Positions 37,232 through 47,397 of a DNA stretch of 64,000 nt are shown piece by piece (position 1 is the stretch's first letter; the number at the start of each line of letters is the position of its first letter). The notes beneath the pieces were generated by a model. The model did no database searches. It worked only from the letters and a program-made list of their open reading frames with translations, and was not told the origin of the DNA. The position numbers and the translations under genes were made by a program. The stretch comes from Galbibacter pacificus (lineage in GTDB: Bacteria; Bacteroidota; Bacteroidia; Flavobacteriales; Flavobacteriaceae). Where the stretch lies: assembly GCF_029603165.1 (NCBI RefSeq), contig NZ_JAQSVC010000001.1:868001-932000 (forward strand), given 5' to 3'.

Positions 37232-39637
37232 TTAATTACGTAACGGTTTTCCTGTTTTTAGCATGTGTTGTATGCGTTCCAGGGTTTTTCGTTCGGTACA
37301 AAGTGATAAAAAGGCTTCGCGTTCTAAATCCAACAAATATTGTTCTGTAACCTGCGTGGCTTCAGATAAATCGCCCCCGGCCATTACATAGGCCAATTTA
37401 TTGGCAATTTTCATATCGTGTTCAGAAATATAATTCCCGGCATTCATGGAATCGGTACCAACAAGGAACATACCCAAGGCCTGTTTTCCGAGCACTTTAA
37501 TATCTTTTCGCTTGGGTGGTTGCGTATAACCAGCTTCTGCCATTAACAAAGCATGTTTTTTTGCTTCGGCTATCAAGCGGTTATTGTTTACCACCACTAC
37601 ATCTTTTCCTTTTTGAAGGATATTTAGGTCGAAAGCTTCATGAGCTGAAGTGGAAACCTTGGCCATTCCAATATTAAGGAAGTGTTCCCGAAGTACATTT
37701 AATTCCACATCATCTTTTCTGAATAAATCAGAAGCACGCAGTGTCATTTCCTTAGAACCGCCACCACCGGGAATAACACCAACGCCAAATTCTACCAAAC
37801 CGATATAAGTTTCGGCGGCAGCCACTACCTTATCGGCATGGAGCGATAACTCGCAACCACCGCCAAGTGTCATTCCATGCGGGGCAGACACCGTAGGAAT
37901 GGCAGAATACCGCATTCGCATCATGGTATCTTGAAAAGTTTTGATAGCAAAGTTCAATTCGTCGTACTCTTGTTCTACCGCCATCATAAAAATCATCCCG
38001 ATATTGGCACCGACGGAGAAATTTGCTCCTTGATTCCCAACTACCAGACCTTGATACTCTTTTTCGGCCAGATCGATGGCTTTATTAAGTCCGGCAATAA
38101 CGTCGCCACCAAGCGTATTCATTTTAGAGCGAAACTCCACGTTAAGGATACCATCTCCCAAATCTTCTACAACTACGCCGCTGTTTTTCCAAACTTCTTT
38201 TGATTCGCGGATGTTGTCGAGAATAATAAACGCATCTTGTCCCGGCTTTTTGGTTTGTTTCTTTGTAGGGATATCATAATAATAAGTAGCCCCGTCATTT
38301 ATAGTATAGAACGATTTACTGTCATTTTCCAGCATTTCTATTACCCATTTGGCAGGCTTTTTTCCTTCGGCTTTCATTAATTCCACGCCTTTTTCTACGC
38401 CAATGGCGTCCCAAATTTCAAAAGGCCCATGTTGCCAGCCAAATCCGGCCTTCATGGCATCGTCTATGCGGTACAATTCATCTGAAATTTCAGGAATTCT
38501 GTTTTGAACATAAGCAAACAATGCAGTAAAGTTTTTACGGTAAAACTCGCCCGCCTTGTCCTTTCCGTCAACTAAAATAGAAAACCTGTCGGCTACAACA
38601 TCTACGGTTTTTGTAAGCTCTAGCGTTGCAAATTTAGCTTTTTTGCTTTCGGTATATTCCATGGAATCTAGGTCCAATGAAAGAATATTGCTTTTTCCGT
38701 CTTTATCTTTTACCTTTTTGTAAAACCCTTGTCCGCTTTTACTGCCCAACCATTTGTTGTCCATCATGGTTTGAATGAACTCGGGGAGTTTGAATAGGTC
38801 GTGGGCCTCGTCATTTGGACAGTTTTCATAAATTCCATTGGCAACATGTACCAATGTGTCCAGCCCGACCACATCTACGGTACGAAAAGTAGCCGATTTA
38901 GGGCGGCCAATTACCGGACCGGTTAATTTATCGACTTCTTCAACGGTAAGTCCTATCTCTTTTACCTGATGGAACAAACTTTGAATCCCGAAGATACCAA
39001 TACGGTTCCCGATAAAGGCAGGGGTGTCTTTGGCAAGGACCGAAGTTTTTCCAAGGAATTTTTCGCCATATGCCATTAACAAATCTGTGACTTCTTGTTT
39101 GCAATTTGGTCCGGGAACTACTTCAAAAAGTTTTAAATACCGGGGCGGGTTAAAAAAGTGCGTCACGGCAAAATGCTCTTGAAAATCCTGGCTTCGGCCT
39201 TCGTTCATGAAATGAATGGGAATTCCAGAGGTATTTGAAGTAATTAGCGTTCCGGGTTTGCGGTATTTTTCAATTTTCTCGAAGACACTTTTTTTAATGT
39301 CCAAGCGTTCAACAACAACTTCAATAACCCAATCTACATCTTTTATTTTAGAGAGATCATCTTCGAGGTTACCCGTACTAATCCTATCGGCAAATTTTTT
39401 ATTGTAGATAGGAGAGGGGTTCGATTTTAATGCAGCTGTCAAGTTATCGTTTACGATCCTATTTCTTACGGCAGGATTTTCCATGGACAAGCCTTTGGCT
39501 TTTTCCTTGTCGTTAAGTTCACGCGGAATAATATCGAGCAGTAACACTTCTGCCCCGATATTTGCAAAATGGCAGGCAATGCCACTTCCCATAATTCCAG
39601 AACCTATAACTGCTACTTTTTTGATTCTTCTCTTCAT
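37232..39637 (-). CDS. fadN: 3-hydroxyacyl-CoA dehydrogenase/enoyl-CoA hydratase (FadN-like)
   Basis: The 801-residue enzyme starts with the NAD-binding dehydrogenase (VIGSGIMGSGIACHFAN near residues 10-26, then FNPPRYLKLFEVV) and its C-domains. It ends with the enoyl-CoA hydratase part (VGNQGANFSVGANIG, LGGGCELSLHAD, GVGVIPGGGGSKEM). This order, dehydrogenase first, matches B. subtilis FadN and is the reverse of E. coli FadB. It performs the middle two steps of beta-oxidation. It is followed by fadA- and fadE-like genes in the order known as fadNAE. Confidence 0.94.
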   Translation of the reverse strand: MKRRIKKVAVIGSGIMGSGIACHFANIGAEVLLLDIIPRELNDKEKAKGLSMENPAVRNRIVNDNLTAALKSNPSPIYNKKFADRISTGNLEDDLSKIKDVDWVIEVVVERLDIKKSVFEKIEKYRKPGTLITSNTSGIPIHFMNEGRSQDFQEHFAVTHFFNPPRYLKLFEVVPGPNCKQEVTDLLMAYGEKFLGKTSVLAKDTPAFIGNRIGIFGIQSLFHQVKEIGLTVEEVDKLTGPVIGRPKSATFRTVDVVGLDTLVHVANGIYENCPNDEAHDLFKLPEFIQTMMDNKWLGSKSGQGFYKKVKDKDGKSNILSLDLDSMEYTESKKAKFATLELTKTVDVVADRFSILVDGKDKAGEFYRKNFTALFAYVQNRIPEISDELYRIDDAMKAGFGWQHGPFEIWDAIGVEKGVELMKAEGKKPAKWVIEMLENDSKSFYTINDGATYYYDIPTKKQTKKPGQDAFIILDNIRESKEVWKNSGVVVEDLGDGILNVEFRSKMNTLGGDVIAGLNKAIDLAEKEYQGLVVGNQGANFSVGANIGMIFMMAVEQEYDELNFAIKTFQDTMMRMRYSAIPTVSAPHGMTLGGGCELSLHADKVVAAAETYIGLVEFGVGVIPGGGGSKEMTLRASDLFRKDDVELNVLREHFLNIGMAKVSTSAHEAFDLNILQKGKDVVVVNNNRLIAEAKKHALLMAEAGYTQPPKRKDIKVLGKQALGMFLVGTDSMNAGNYISEHDMKIANKLAYVMAGGDLSEATQVTEQYLLDLEREAFLSLCTERKTLERIQHMLKTGKPLRN

Positions 39638-39671
39638 TTTTCTTTATTGAGATTAATTATGTTGATACGTT

Positions 39672-40106
39672 CTATTTGTAAATCTTTTTTTCTGAAATAA
39701 GTTCGTTTATCACTTCGGCAACTTTAAAAAAACTGTCCAAATCGTTTTGCGAAACATGTTTTTTTACGGTTTCATTAAAAGTGAGTACCGCTTCTTTGGA
39801 AACCTCCCTTTTCTCTTTACCAAAGGGGGTAAGGCATATAAGAACGCCACGTCCGTCTTCCGGGTTTGGTTTTCTTTTTATTAAACCTTTTTCTTCCATA
39901 CTTTTTAATGTTCTCGATAAGCTGGTACCTTCCATGCCCATTTTTGGGCCCAATGCTGTAGATGGGGATCCTTTTTCGGGGTCTATGCTTAATAAGGTGA
40001 AGCCTGTAGCCATTGTGCTATCAAATTTTCCGGCTTCTTCATTGTACATTTTTGCTACCGCTTGCCAAGTAGCCCTTAATGCGTAATCTATTGTTTTATC
40101 CTTCAT
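39672..40106 (-). CDS. MarR family transcriptional regulator
   Basis: The 144-residue protein has a winged helix-turn-helix typical of MarR regulators: TALGPKMGMEGTSLSRTLKSMEEKGLI as recognition region, then the wing RKPNPEDGRGVLICLTPFGK. It lies 34 bp upstream of the fadN-like gene on the same strand and is probably its first cotranscribed gene. Control of fatty-acid degradation genes, with an acyl-CoA or fatty-acid ligand, is a reasonable inference from context (FadR-like role) but is not shown by sequence. Confidence 0.92.
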   Translation of the reverse strand: MKDKTIDYALRATWQAVAKMYNEEAGKFDSTMATGFTLLSIDPEKGSPSTALGPKMGMEGTSLSRTLKSMEEKGLIKRKPNPEDGRGVLICLTPFGKEKREVSKEAVLTFNETVKKHVSQNDLDSFFKVAEVINELISEKKIYK

Positions 40107-40218
40107 TTTTTCAATGGTGGTGTGTTCAAATATACAAATAATATATTATGCACGCATAGTAAATTAATGTAAAATTTGTTAAATCGTAAAATGAAGTAAG
40201 AACAGATATTAAGTTAAT

Positions 40219-40246
40219 AAAAAAACTCCCCAAAAATGAGGAGTTT
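40219..40246 (-). terminator. Terminator of the long-chain acyl-CoA ligase gene
   Basis: AAACTCC (40223-40229) and GGAGTTT (40240-40246) form a stem followed by seven T on the minus strand. It separates the ligase transcript from the MarR-led cluster, so the latter needs its own promoter in the 110 bp that follow. Confidence 0.8.
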
Positions 40247-40268
40247 ATTGAAAATTTGTGTTAAGATT

Positions 40269-42047
40269 TTAATTGGTGTGCTCGTATAACTTGTCGTACA
40301 AATCCATATACTTTTCCTTAACAATCCTACGTTTTAATTTTAAAGTAGGGGTGAGGTGGCCATCTTCCACGCTCCATTCGTCTGGAGTGAGCTCAAATTT
40401 CTTGATGCGTTCCCATCTGCCAAATTTATGGTTGTGCACATCTATTTCTTCTTGTATTCGTTCTATTACCTTTGGGTTGGCAATTAATTCGGCATTTGTA
40501 GTGCCTATGTCCACATTGTGCCTTTTTGCCCATTTGGACACAAATTCGAAATTTGGCTGTATAAGTGCACAGGGCATTTTTTCGCCTTCGCCTATAACCA
40601 TTATCTGCTCGATGAAGCGCGATTGTTTCATTTCGTTTTCAATAAGTTGGGGTGCAATATATTTTCCGCCAGAAGTTTTAAAGATTTCTTTTTTCCGGTC
40701 GGTTATTTTAAGAAAACCGTCGTTGTCTACTTCCCCAATATCCCCTGTATGAAAAAACCCGTTTTCCATAACTTCATTGGTTTTTTCTTCATCTTTGTAA
40801 TAACCCATCATTACATTTGGGCCTTTGCACAGGATTTCCCCGTCTTCGGCTATTTTTACTTCTATACCGGGTAATATCCTTCCAACGGTACCAATTTTCC
40901 AACCACGGTTTTTTTGGTCGTTAACTGCAATAACCGGAGAAGTTTCCGTAAGTCCGTACCCTTCCATTACGGGAATATTTGCAGCACCAAAAATTCTTGA
41001 TAACCTGGGCTGCAAAGCTGCACTTCCGGAAACCATGACCTTTAGGTTCCCGCCAAGGCCCTCTTGCCATTTGCTAAAAATAAGTTTTCTGGCAATGTTG
41101 AGCTGTATTCCATACCAGCTCCCGTTTGCACCATATGGTTCGAATTTATGCCCGAGTTCTAAGGCCCAAAAGAAGAGTTTTTTCTTGATGCCCGTAAGCT
41201 CGGCACCTTTTGCATGTATTTTATCGTATACTTTTTCGAGCAATCTGGGAACAACGGTCATTACGTTTGGTTTTACGTCTTTAAGGTTGTCGCTCATCTT
41301 GTCTATGGACTCGGCAAAATAGATGGTAATACCACAATGTTGGTATAAATAAACTACCATTCGCTCAAAAATATGGCAAATAGGCAAAAAGCTTAAGGCT
41401 GTATCTTTTGGATCGAGCGGTACGCGCTCTTCACTGGCAAGTACATTGGAGACAATGTTTTTGTGGGAAAGCATTACCCCTTTGGGTTTCCCCGTGGTTC
41501 CAGAAGTGTAAATAATAGTTGCCAGATCGTCGGTTGTAACGGCTTCTTTTCTTTTTTCTACTTCGTCTTGATTACTGGTATCTTTGCCCAATTCCAGTAT
41601 TTCCTCCCAGTTTTTTGTACCGTTAAGGTTTATGAAAGAATATATTTCCTTTAGTTTCGGGACATTTTTTTTGATGGCATTTAGTTTCTCTAATATCTCG
41701 TTATCGGAAACAATGCAGTAAGTGGCTTCAGAATGATTTAAAATATACTCATAATCTTCTTCTCCGATAGTTGGATAAATAGGTACGTTCTGTGCCCCTA
41801 TTTGTAAAATACCAATATCGGCAATATGCCATTCGGTCCTGTTGTTATGTGAAATAACGGCTATTTTTTCGTTTGGCTGTATGCCCAGCCTCAATAAGCC
41901 CCTACTAAATTGATTTGCTTTGTCTACATATTCCTGCGATGAAGTATGTACCCATTCGTTTTTATATTTAGTTGAAAAGGCAATATCCAAATTATATTTT
42001 TCCAATTGATGATATGGAAAATCAAACAAACGGGTTACTTTATTCAT
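40269..42047 (-). CDS. fadD: Long-chain fatty acid-CoA ligase (AMP-binding, FadD-like)
   Basis: The 592-residue enzyme of the ANL family activates fatty acids with ATP and CoA. Motifs are the P-loop-like IIYTSGTTGKPKGVMLSH, EGYGLTETSPV, GWKIGTVGRILPG, FHTGDIGEVDNDGFLKITDRKKE, and the acyl-CoA synthetase end LTPTLKLKRRIV with the catalytic lysine region. The C-terminus is like the bacterial/eukaryotic long-chain (FAA1/ACSL) branch, not E. coli FadD in length. It lies just upstream of MarR and fadNAE but behind its own terminator. Confidence 0.93.
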   Translation of the reverse strand: MNKVTRLFDFPYHQLEKYNLDIAFSTKYKNEWVHTSSQEYVDKANQFSRGLLRLGIQPNEKIAVISHNNRTEWHIADIGILQIGAQNVPIYPTIGEEDYEYILNHSEATYCIVSDNEILEKLNAIKKNVPKLKEIYSFINLNGTKNWEEILELGKDTSNQDEVEKRKEAVTTDDLATIIYTSGTTGKPKGVMLSHKNIVSNVLASEERVPLDPKDTALSFLPICHIFERMVVYLYQHCGITIYFAESIDKMSDNLKDVKPNVMTVVPRLLEKVYDKIHAKGAELTGIKKKLFFWALELGHKFEPYGANGSWYGIQLNIARKLIFSKWQEGLGGNLKVMVSGSAALQPRLSRIFGAANIPVMEGYGLTETSPVIAVNDQKNRGWKIGTVGRILPGIEVKIAEDGEILCKGPNVMMGYYKDEEKTNEVMENGFFHTGDIGEVDNDGFLKITDRKKEIFKTSGGKYIAPQLIENEMKQSRFIEQIMVIGEGEKMPCALIQPNFEFVSKWAKRHNVDIGTTNAELIANPKVIERIQEEIDVHNHKFGRWERIKKFELTPDEWSVEDGHLTPTLKLKRRIVKEKYMDLYDKLYEHTN

Positions 42048-42121
42048 AATGGTTTAAAATGATGTTTACTGATTTGCAAATTATGAAATTTGCCGACTAT
42101 TTTCAAAAGAAGTCATAAAAA

Positions 42122-42147
42122 AAGGAGTTGTTTGTTGGCAACTCCTT
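42122..42147 (-). terminator. Terminator of purL
   Basis: AAGGAGTTG (42122-42130) and CAACTCCTT (42139-42147) form a perfect stem, followed by seven T on the minus strand. It is about 165 bp from the purL stop, so a low-complexity spacer is included in the message. Confidence 0.75.
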
Positions 42148-42311
42148 AATTCATTATGATTTAACGGACGTTTGTTTTTGTTGTTCGTTGTTGGCTTTAA
42201 CTATTCCTTGTTCAAGGTTTCAGGTTTTTGGTTCAAAGTTGCAAAGGTTCAAAGATTTATAAGTTCAATAATTAACCATTAACTAATAACAGTCATCAAT
42301 CAACTAATCCA
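42148..42311. other. Low-complexity spacer downstream of purL
   Basis: The spacer contains many TTGTT and GTTCAA-like words (for example TTCAAGGTTTCAGGTTTTTG), similar in style to 16520-16640. No gene is seen. Such text is frequent in flavobacterial intergenic DNA and is probably decayed repeat sequence. Confidence 0.45.
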
Positions 42312-45300
42312 CTATTTATTCTCCAACCATTTTCGGGCATTTATAAATGCTTCCAGCCATGGGGAAACTTCATCGTTTCTGTTTTCTGGGTAATAAGCCC
42401 AGTTCCATTGAAAAATAGAGCGCTCAAAATGCGGCATGGTTACCAAATGCCTGCCGTTGCCCGAAACAATCATGGCCGTGTTGTAATCAGATCCGTTTGG
42501 ATTTGCCGGATATTCTTCATAACCATATTTTGCAACGATATTGTATTTGTTTTCTTCATAAGGAAAACTGAATTTCCCTTCTCCGTGGGACACCCAAATA
42601 CCTAATTTGCTTCCGGCGAGCGTAGATAGCATTACCGAATTGTTTTCCTGTATTTCTACGGAAGTGAATATGCTTTCGTGTTTGCCGCTTTCGTTATGAA
42701 GCATTTTTGGCATTTCTTTATGCTCTGGATGAATTAGGCCCAACTCTACAAACAACTGACAACCATTGCATATGCCTATTGATAACGTATCTTCCCGGTT
42801 GAAGAAATTTGCCAAGGTTTTTTTGGCCTTATCGTTGTACATAAAAGCACCTGCCCAACCTTTGGCGGAACCTAGCACATCGGAATTGGAGAAACCTCCC
42901 ACGGCACCGATAAACTGGATATCTTCCAAAGTTTCGCGTCCGCTTATCAAATCGGTCATATGGACGTCTTTTACGTCAAAACCTGCCAAGTACATGGCAT
43001 TTGCCATTTCCCGCTCAGAATTGCTTCCTTTTTCTCTTAAAATAGCCGCTTTTGGACGCTTGCCATTGTGTACGGTTAATTTTCCTGTGAAATTTTCAGG
43101 GAAATTATATTGAAGTGGCTGATTTTTATAATTGTTGTAACGAGCTTCAGCAAGGTTGTTTTGTGTTTGTTTTTGATCGAGCAAATAAGAGGTTTTATAC
43201 CAAATATCCCTTAACTGACTTATACTGAACGAAAAACTGTCGGTATGGTTTACAATTTGTAATCTGTCGCCTTCAAGCGGGCTTCCGATTTTATTGAATT
43301 TAATTCCAGCTTCGGCAAGTGCTTTTTCAACAATGGCATCGTTTTTTGCCTGAAAGACAATTCCTGCATTTTCGTTAAATAGCAATTTTACCGAATCTTT
43401 TTCAGCAATATTTGTTAAGTCTAATTGAGCTCCTAAATTAATATCGGCAAAACACATTTCGAGCAAAGTGGTAATAAACCCACCGCTGGCCACATCGTGC
43501 CCCGCAAGAATTTGCCCATCTTTTATAAGTTGTTGAATGGTGTTGAACGTAGTTTTTAATCCCGTTGCATTTTTAATTGTGGGTACTTCGTTGCCCACCG
43601 AATTCAGTATTTGCAAAAACGAGGAACCGCCAAGTTTCAACGAATCTTCAGAAAGGTTAATGTAGTATATGCCGCCGCCGTTTCGTTGTAGAACGGGCTC
43701 GATAATCTTGTTGATATTGTTACAATGTGCCCCGGCAGAAATGATTACCGTTCCGGGAGCGATTACTTCTTCATTTGGATATTTCTGCTTCATGGAAAGC
43801 GAATCCTTTCCGGTAGGGATATTAATGCCTAATTCTATGGCAAAATCCGAACACCCTTTTACGGCTTCGTACAAACGTGCGTCTTCACCTTCGTTTTTAC
43901 AGGGCCACATCCAGTTTGCCGAAAAGGAAACCGATTTAAGGCCTTCTTCTAACGGGGCCCAAACAATATTGGTTAAAGCTTCGGCAATAGAATTTCTGCT
44001 TCCCGCAACAGGATCTACCAAGGCAGAAACGGGCGAATGCCCAATGGAGGTTGCAATGCCTTCTTTACCTTTAAAGTCGAGCGCCATAACCCCGCAATTG
44101 TTTAACGGTAATTGTAAGGGGCCTGCGCATTGCTGTTTGGCTACCCGGCCACCAACGCAACGGTCTACTTTGTTGGTAAGCCAGTCTTTACAAGCTACGG
44201 CTTCCAATTGTAAAACCTGTTCTAAATAACGGTATATGTCTTCGGCGCGATATGTTTTTGTGTTGTAATTTCTTTGGATATTTACATCGTTCATAATGGT
44301 TTTAGGAGAACTTCCAAACATATCCGAAAGGGCCAAATCCATTGGTTTATCTCCATTTGAAGCGGCTTCAAAACAAAAAATATCATCTCCGGTTACATCG
44401 CCCACCTGGTACATCGGGGAGCGCTCCCGGTCGGCTATGCGCTGTAATTTACCAATGTTTTCTTTTGCAATGACCAAGCCCATGCGTTCCTGGCTTTCGT
44501 TACCTATTATTTCTTTGGCCGAAAGGGTTGGGTCGCCAACGGGAAGTTTGTCAAGATCTATTTTTCCTCCGGTATCTTCTACGAGTTCTGACAAGCAGTT
44601 TAAATGCCCACCGGCACCGTGGTCATGAATGGAAACAATTTCGTTTTCGTCACTTTCAACCATGCCGCGAACGGCATTGGCAACACGTTTTTGCATTTCC
44701 GGGTTGGAGCGCTGTACGGCATTTAACTCAATGCCGCTACTAAACTTGCCTGTATCGGCAGAAGAAACCGCGGCACCTCCCATTCCAATCCTATAATTTT
44801 CCCCGCCTAAAACCACTATTTTATCACTTGCTTTTGGAGTGGCTTTTAGTGCCTGTTCTTCTTTTCCGTAGCCAATTCCCCCTGCGAGCATAATTACTTT
44901 GTCGAAACCCAATTTTCGGACGTCTTCCTCATGCTCAAAAGTGAGTACCGAGCCTGCAATAAGCGGTTGTCCGAATTTATTACCAAAGTCCGATGCCCCA
45001 TTGGAGGCTTTTATTAATATATCAATAGGGGTTTGGTAAAGCCATTTTCTTTCTTTCATTCCCTTTTCCCATGGGCGGTTTTCTTCCAAACGGGAATAAG
45101 AAGTCATATAAACAGCGGTTCCCGCCAATGGCAAAGAACCTTTTCCACCGGCCAATCGGTCTCGGATTTCACCTCCCGAACCGGTAGCCGCACCGTTAAA
45201 TGGCTCTACGGTGGTTGGGAAGTTATGTGTTTCGGCCTTTAGGGAAAGTACCGAATTGAATGTTTTTTCCTGATAAAAATCTGGTTTGTCGGCTGTTTTT

Positions 45301-45971
45301 GGTGCAAATTGCACTGCTTTGGGGCCTTTTAAAAAAGCTACATTGTCCTTATAGGCCGAAACGATGGTGTTTGGGTTTTCTTCGGATGTCTTTTTAATCA
45401 TTTTAAACAAAGACATGGGCTTTTCTTCCCCGTCTATTACAAAAGTTCCGTTGAAAATTTTATGCCTACAGTGTTCCGAGTTTACTTGAGAGAAACCAAA
45501 AACTTCAGAATCGGTTAATTTTCGCCCTAATTTTTCAGAAAGCCCATTCAGGTAAGCAACTTCTTCATTGCTTAACGATAATCCTTCCTGCTCGTTGTAA
45601 GCGGCTATATTTTCTATTTCTTTTATTTTTTCTGGCTGTATATCGATGTCGAAAATATGCTGATTCAATTGTGTATATTTTTGAGACAGCATGGGATCAA
45701 AATCTTTCGAGTCCTTATCGGAAGCATGAAATTCTTCAATCCTGATAATTCCGGGGATGCCCATATTTTGAGTAATCTCAACGGCATTTGTACTCCAAGG
45801 TGTAATCATGGCGGCACGCGGACCAATAAAAAAAGCGTCTACAGACGCCGATTCGATTTGTGGCTGGTTGCCAAACAGCCACGTTAGTTTTGCAATATTT
45901 TCTTGAGGGATTTCGTCATTCGTTTGAACGGCAAAGACCTTGCTTTTTGGGCTTCCGAAGAAAAGAATCAT
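42312..45971 (-). CDS. purL: Phosphoribosylformylglycinamidine synthase (large, fused form)
   Basis: The 1219-residue enzyme performs the fourth step of purine synthesis. It is the fused type with two AIRS-like halves and a C-terminal class I glutaminase (nucleophile in IGICNGCQLF, then HGEGKF and PHFERSIFQW). N-terminal GFSQVNSEHCRHKIF, ATGSGGEIRD and HDHGAGGHLNCLSEL and the late GHDVASGGFITTLLEM are all conserved. It lacks separate purQ/purS. A minus-strand TAAATTTG at 46024-46031 is a likely promoter element. No other pur genes are near. Confidence 0.96.
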   Translation of the reverse strand: MILFFGSPKSKVFAVQTNDEIPQENIAKLTWLFGNQPQIESASVDAFFIGPRAAMITPWSTNAVEITQNMGIPGIIRIEEFHASDKDSKDFDPMLSQKYTQLNQHIFDIDIQPEKIKEIENIAAYNEQEGLSLSNEEVAYLNGLSEKLGRKLTDSEVFGFSQVNSEHCRHKIFNGTFVIDGEEKPMSLFKMIKKTSEENPNTIVSAYKDNVAFLKGPKAVQFAPKTADKPDFYQEKTFNSVLSLKAETHNFPTTVEPFNGAATGSGGEIRDRLAGGKGSLPLAGTAVYMTSYSRLEENRPWEKGMKERKWLYQTPIDILIKASNGASDFGNKFGQPLIAGSVLTFEHEEDVRKLGFDKVIMLAGGIGYGKEEQALKATPKASDKIVVLGGENYRIGMGGAAVSSADTGKFSSGIELNAVQRSNPEMQKRVANAVRGMVESDENEIVSIHDHGAGGHLNCLSELVEDTGGKIDLDKLPVGDPTLSAKEIIGNESQERMGLVIAKENIGKLQRIADRERSPMYQVGDVTGDDIFCFEAASNGDKPMDLALSDMFGSSPKTIMNDVNIQRNYNTKTYRAEDIYRYLEQVLQLEAVACKDWLTNKVDRCVGGRVAKQQCAGPLQLPLNNCGVMALDFKGKEGIATSIGHSPVSALVDPVAGSRNSIAEALTNIVWAPLEEGLKSVSFSANWMWPCKNEGEDARLYEAVKGCSDFAIELGINIPTGKDSLSMKQKYPNEEVIAPGTVIISAGAHCNNINKIIEPVLQRNGGGIYYINLSEDSLKLGGSSFLQILNSVGNEVPTIKNATGLKTTFNTIQQLIKDGQILAGHDVASGGFITTLLEMCFADINLGAQLDLTNIAEKDSVKLLFNENAGIVFQAKNDAIVEKALAEAGIKFNKIGSPLEGDRLQIVNHTDSFSFSISQLRDIWYKTSYLLDQKQTQNNLAEARYNNYKNQPLQYNFPENFTGKLTVHNGKRPKAAILREKGSNSEREMANAMYLAGFDVKDVHMTDLISGRETLEDIQFIGAVGGFSNSDVLGSAKGWAGAFMYNDKAKKTLANFFNREDTLSIGICNGCQLFVELGLIHPEHKEMPKMLHNESGKHESIFTSVEIQENNSVMLSTLAGSKLGIWVSHGEGKFSFPYEENKYNIVAKYGYEEYPANPNGSDYNTAMIVSGNGRHLVTMPHFERSIFQWNWAYYPENRNDEVSPWLEAFINARKWLENK

Positions 45972-46104
45972 ACTGTGTTGTATTTGTGTCTTTATGGTTG
46001 AGACCTTTGTTTTTATTAAAGCGCAAATTTAAGAAATTACTTCCTATTTATAATTAGAAATTAAGCCAATTCTAACATATATTTTGAGCTTTATTTTTTG
46101 GCTG

Positions 46105-46791
46105 TTAGTTGCCCAATACTTTGTCGATTCCTTTTTTTACCATTGGTTCCATTATTTTATATCCTTTAAGGGTAGGGTGCACGCCATCTTTGGCAATATC
46201 AGGGTCAAGTCCTTTTGTATCGTTAACCATTTCCGAATAATAATCTACATATACCAAATTGTTCTCTTTGGCATAGTTTTTTAGCATTTTGTTTAACGAA
46301 ATAACCTTATCGGCAGGTTTTATGGAGGGCCTCCACGGGAAATCATTGGCAGGCAGTACAGAACAGAGCACCACTTTTATGTTGTTTGCCTTGGCCAATT
46401 CTATCATGGAAGCAATATTGCCAAAAATATCTTCCAGGGCAATAGGCCCTGTGTTTTCGGCAATGTCATTGATTCCTGCCAAGAACACTACGGCCTTTGG
46501 TTGTAATTCAATTACATCCTTACGGAAGCGCAACAGCATTTGCGAGGTGGTCTGCCCACTTATTCCACGATCGATATACGGGTTTTCTTCAAAAAAATCG
46601 GGATGCGTGTTTTTCCAGCCTTCGGTTATGGAATTTCCCATAAAAACAACCCGGTTTTCATTGGCGGCCGGAGCATTTAATGCTTCGTTTTCTGTTTTGT
46701 ATTTTTTAAAATTGGCAAACTCTACAGCGGTTTGCTGGGCAAAAGACTTTAAAAATGTAAGCATAATAATTAACAGGAAATACTTTTTCAT
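46105..46791 (-). CDS. SGNH/GDSL hydrolase, exported
   Basis: The 228-residue product has a signal peptide (about 1-18, ending SFAQ) and the SGNH blocks: serine in FMGNSITEGW, glycine in RGISGQTTSQML, asparagine in LAGINDIAE, and DGVHPTLKGY with the Asp/His pair. Such enzymes are esterases or acetyl-hydrolases, often acting on acylated glycans; the GISGQTT form is like rhamnogalacturonan acetylesterase-type proteins of Bacteroidota. Substrate unknown. It is divergent from the GyrI-like gene. Confidence 0.92.
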   Translation of the reverse strand: MKKYFLLIIMLTFLKSFAQQTAVEFANFKKYKTENEALNAPAANENRVVFMGNSITEGWKNTHPDFFEENPYIDRGISGQTTSQMLLRFRKDVIELQPKAVVFLAGINDIAENTGPIALEDIFGNIASMIELAKANNIKVVLCSVLPANDFPWRPSIKPADKVISLNKMLKNYAKENNLVYVDYYSEMVNDTKGLDPDIAKDGVHPTLKGYKIMEPMVKKGIDKVLGN

Positions 46792-46886
46792 GAGGTTGTT
46801 GGTTAAAAATTATTAAATATATCCAAATATAAAGAATCCAAAAATTAATTGTGTAAACTACTTTAAATCTTTTCAACTAGAATCCC

Positions 46887-46894
46887 TAAATTTG
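46887..46894 (+). promoter_or_regulatory. TAnnTTTG element before the GyrI-like gene
   Basis: TAAATTTG lies 24 bp before the ATG at 46918, with a predicted leader near 20 nt. There is no TTG at the -33 distance. Confidence 0.45.
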
Positions 46895-46917
46895 GTTACA
46901 TTTAATAGCTATTCTAT

Positions 46918-47397
46918 ATGAACTACAGCCTGAAAGAAATAAAAACGGTCTATTTGGTGGGAAAGTCGATAAAAATGTCGTTCGCGGTCAATAAAACAGC
47001 ACAATTATGGAGCAGTTTTATGCCTTTTCGCAATAAAACACCCAATAGAAAAGGGGATGAGTTATATGCTGCTGAAGTGTATAATGATGTTGATTTTTTT
47101 ACAGATTTTGATGCATCCCGAAGCTTTCAAAAATGGGCTGCGGTGCAAGTTGAGACCTTGAATGAAGTACCCGAAGAAATGAAAACCCTTGAAGTTTCGG
47201 GCTTGTATATGGTTTTTAATTATAAGGGGAAATCTAGTGAAGCCGCATCATTTTATCAAAGTATTTTTTCCAAATGGGTTCCCGCCTCTGGATATACATT
47301 GGACAACAGGCCGCACGTGGCCGTGATGGGAAAGAAATATAAAAACGACGACCCATCTTCCGAAGAAGAAATATGGATTCCTGTAAAAAAACATTAA
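46918..47397 (+). CDS. GyrI-like small-molecule-binding domain protein
   Basis: The 159-residue protein matches the GyrI-like/AraC effector-binding fold: VYLVGKSIKMSF at the start, LWSSFMP, then YMVFNYKGKSSEAASFYQSIFSKWVPASGY and EEEIWIPVK. Such stand-alone domains bind hydrophobic or aromatic ligands; some hydrolyse or sequester them. It is similar in fold to the C-terminal part of the SRPBCC fusion earlier in the window. It overlaps the endonuclease gene by 4 bp at the stop codons (convergent). Confidence 0.85.
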   Translation: MNYSLKEIKTVYLVGKSIKMSFAVNKTAQLWSSFMPFRNKTPNRKGDELYAAEVYNDVDFFTDFDASRSFQKWAAVQVETLNEVPEEMKTLEVSGLYMVFNYKGKSSEAASFYQSIFSKWVPASGYTLDNRPHVAVMGKKYKNDDPSSEEEIWIPVKKH

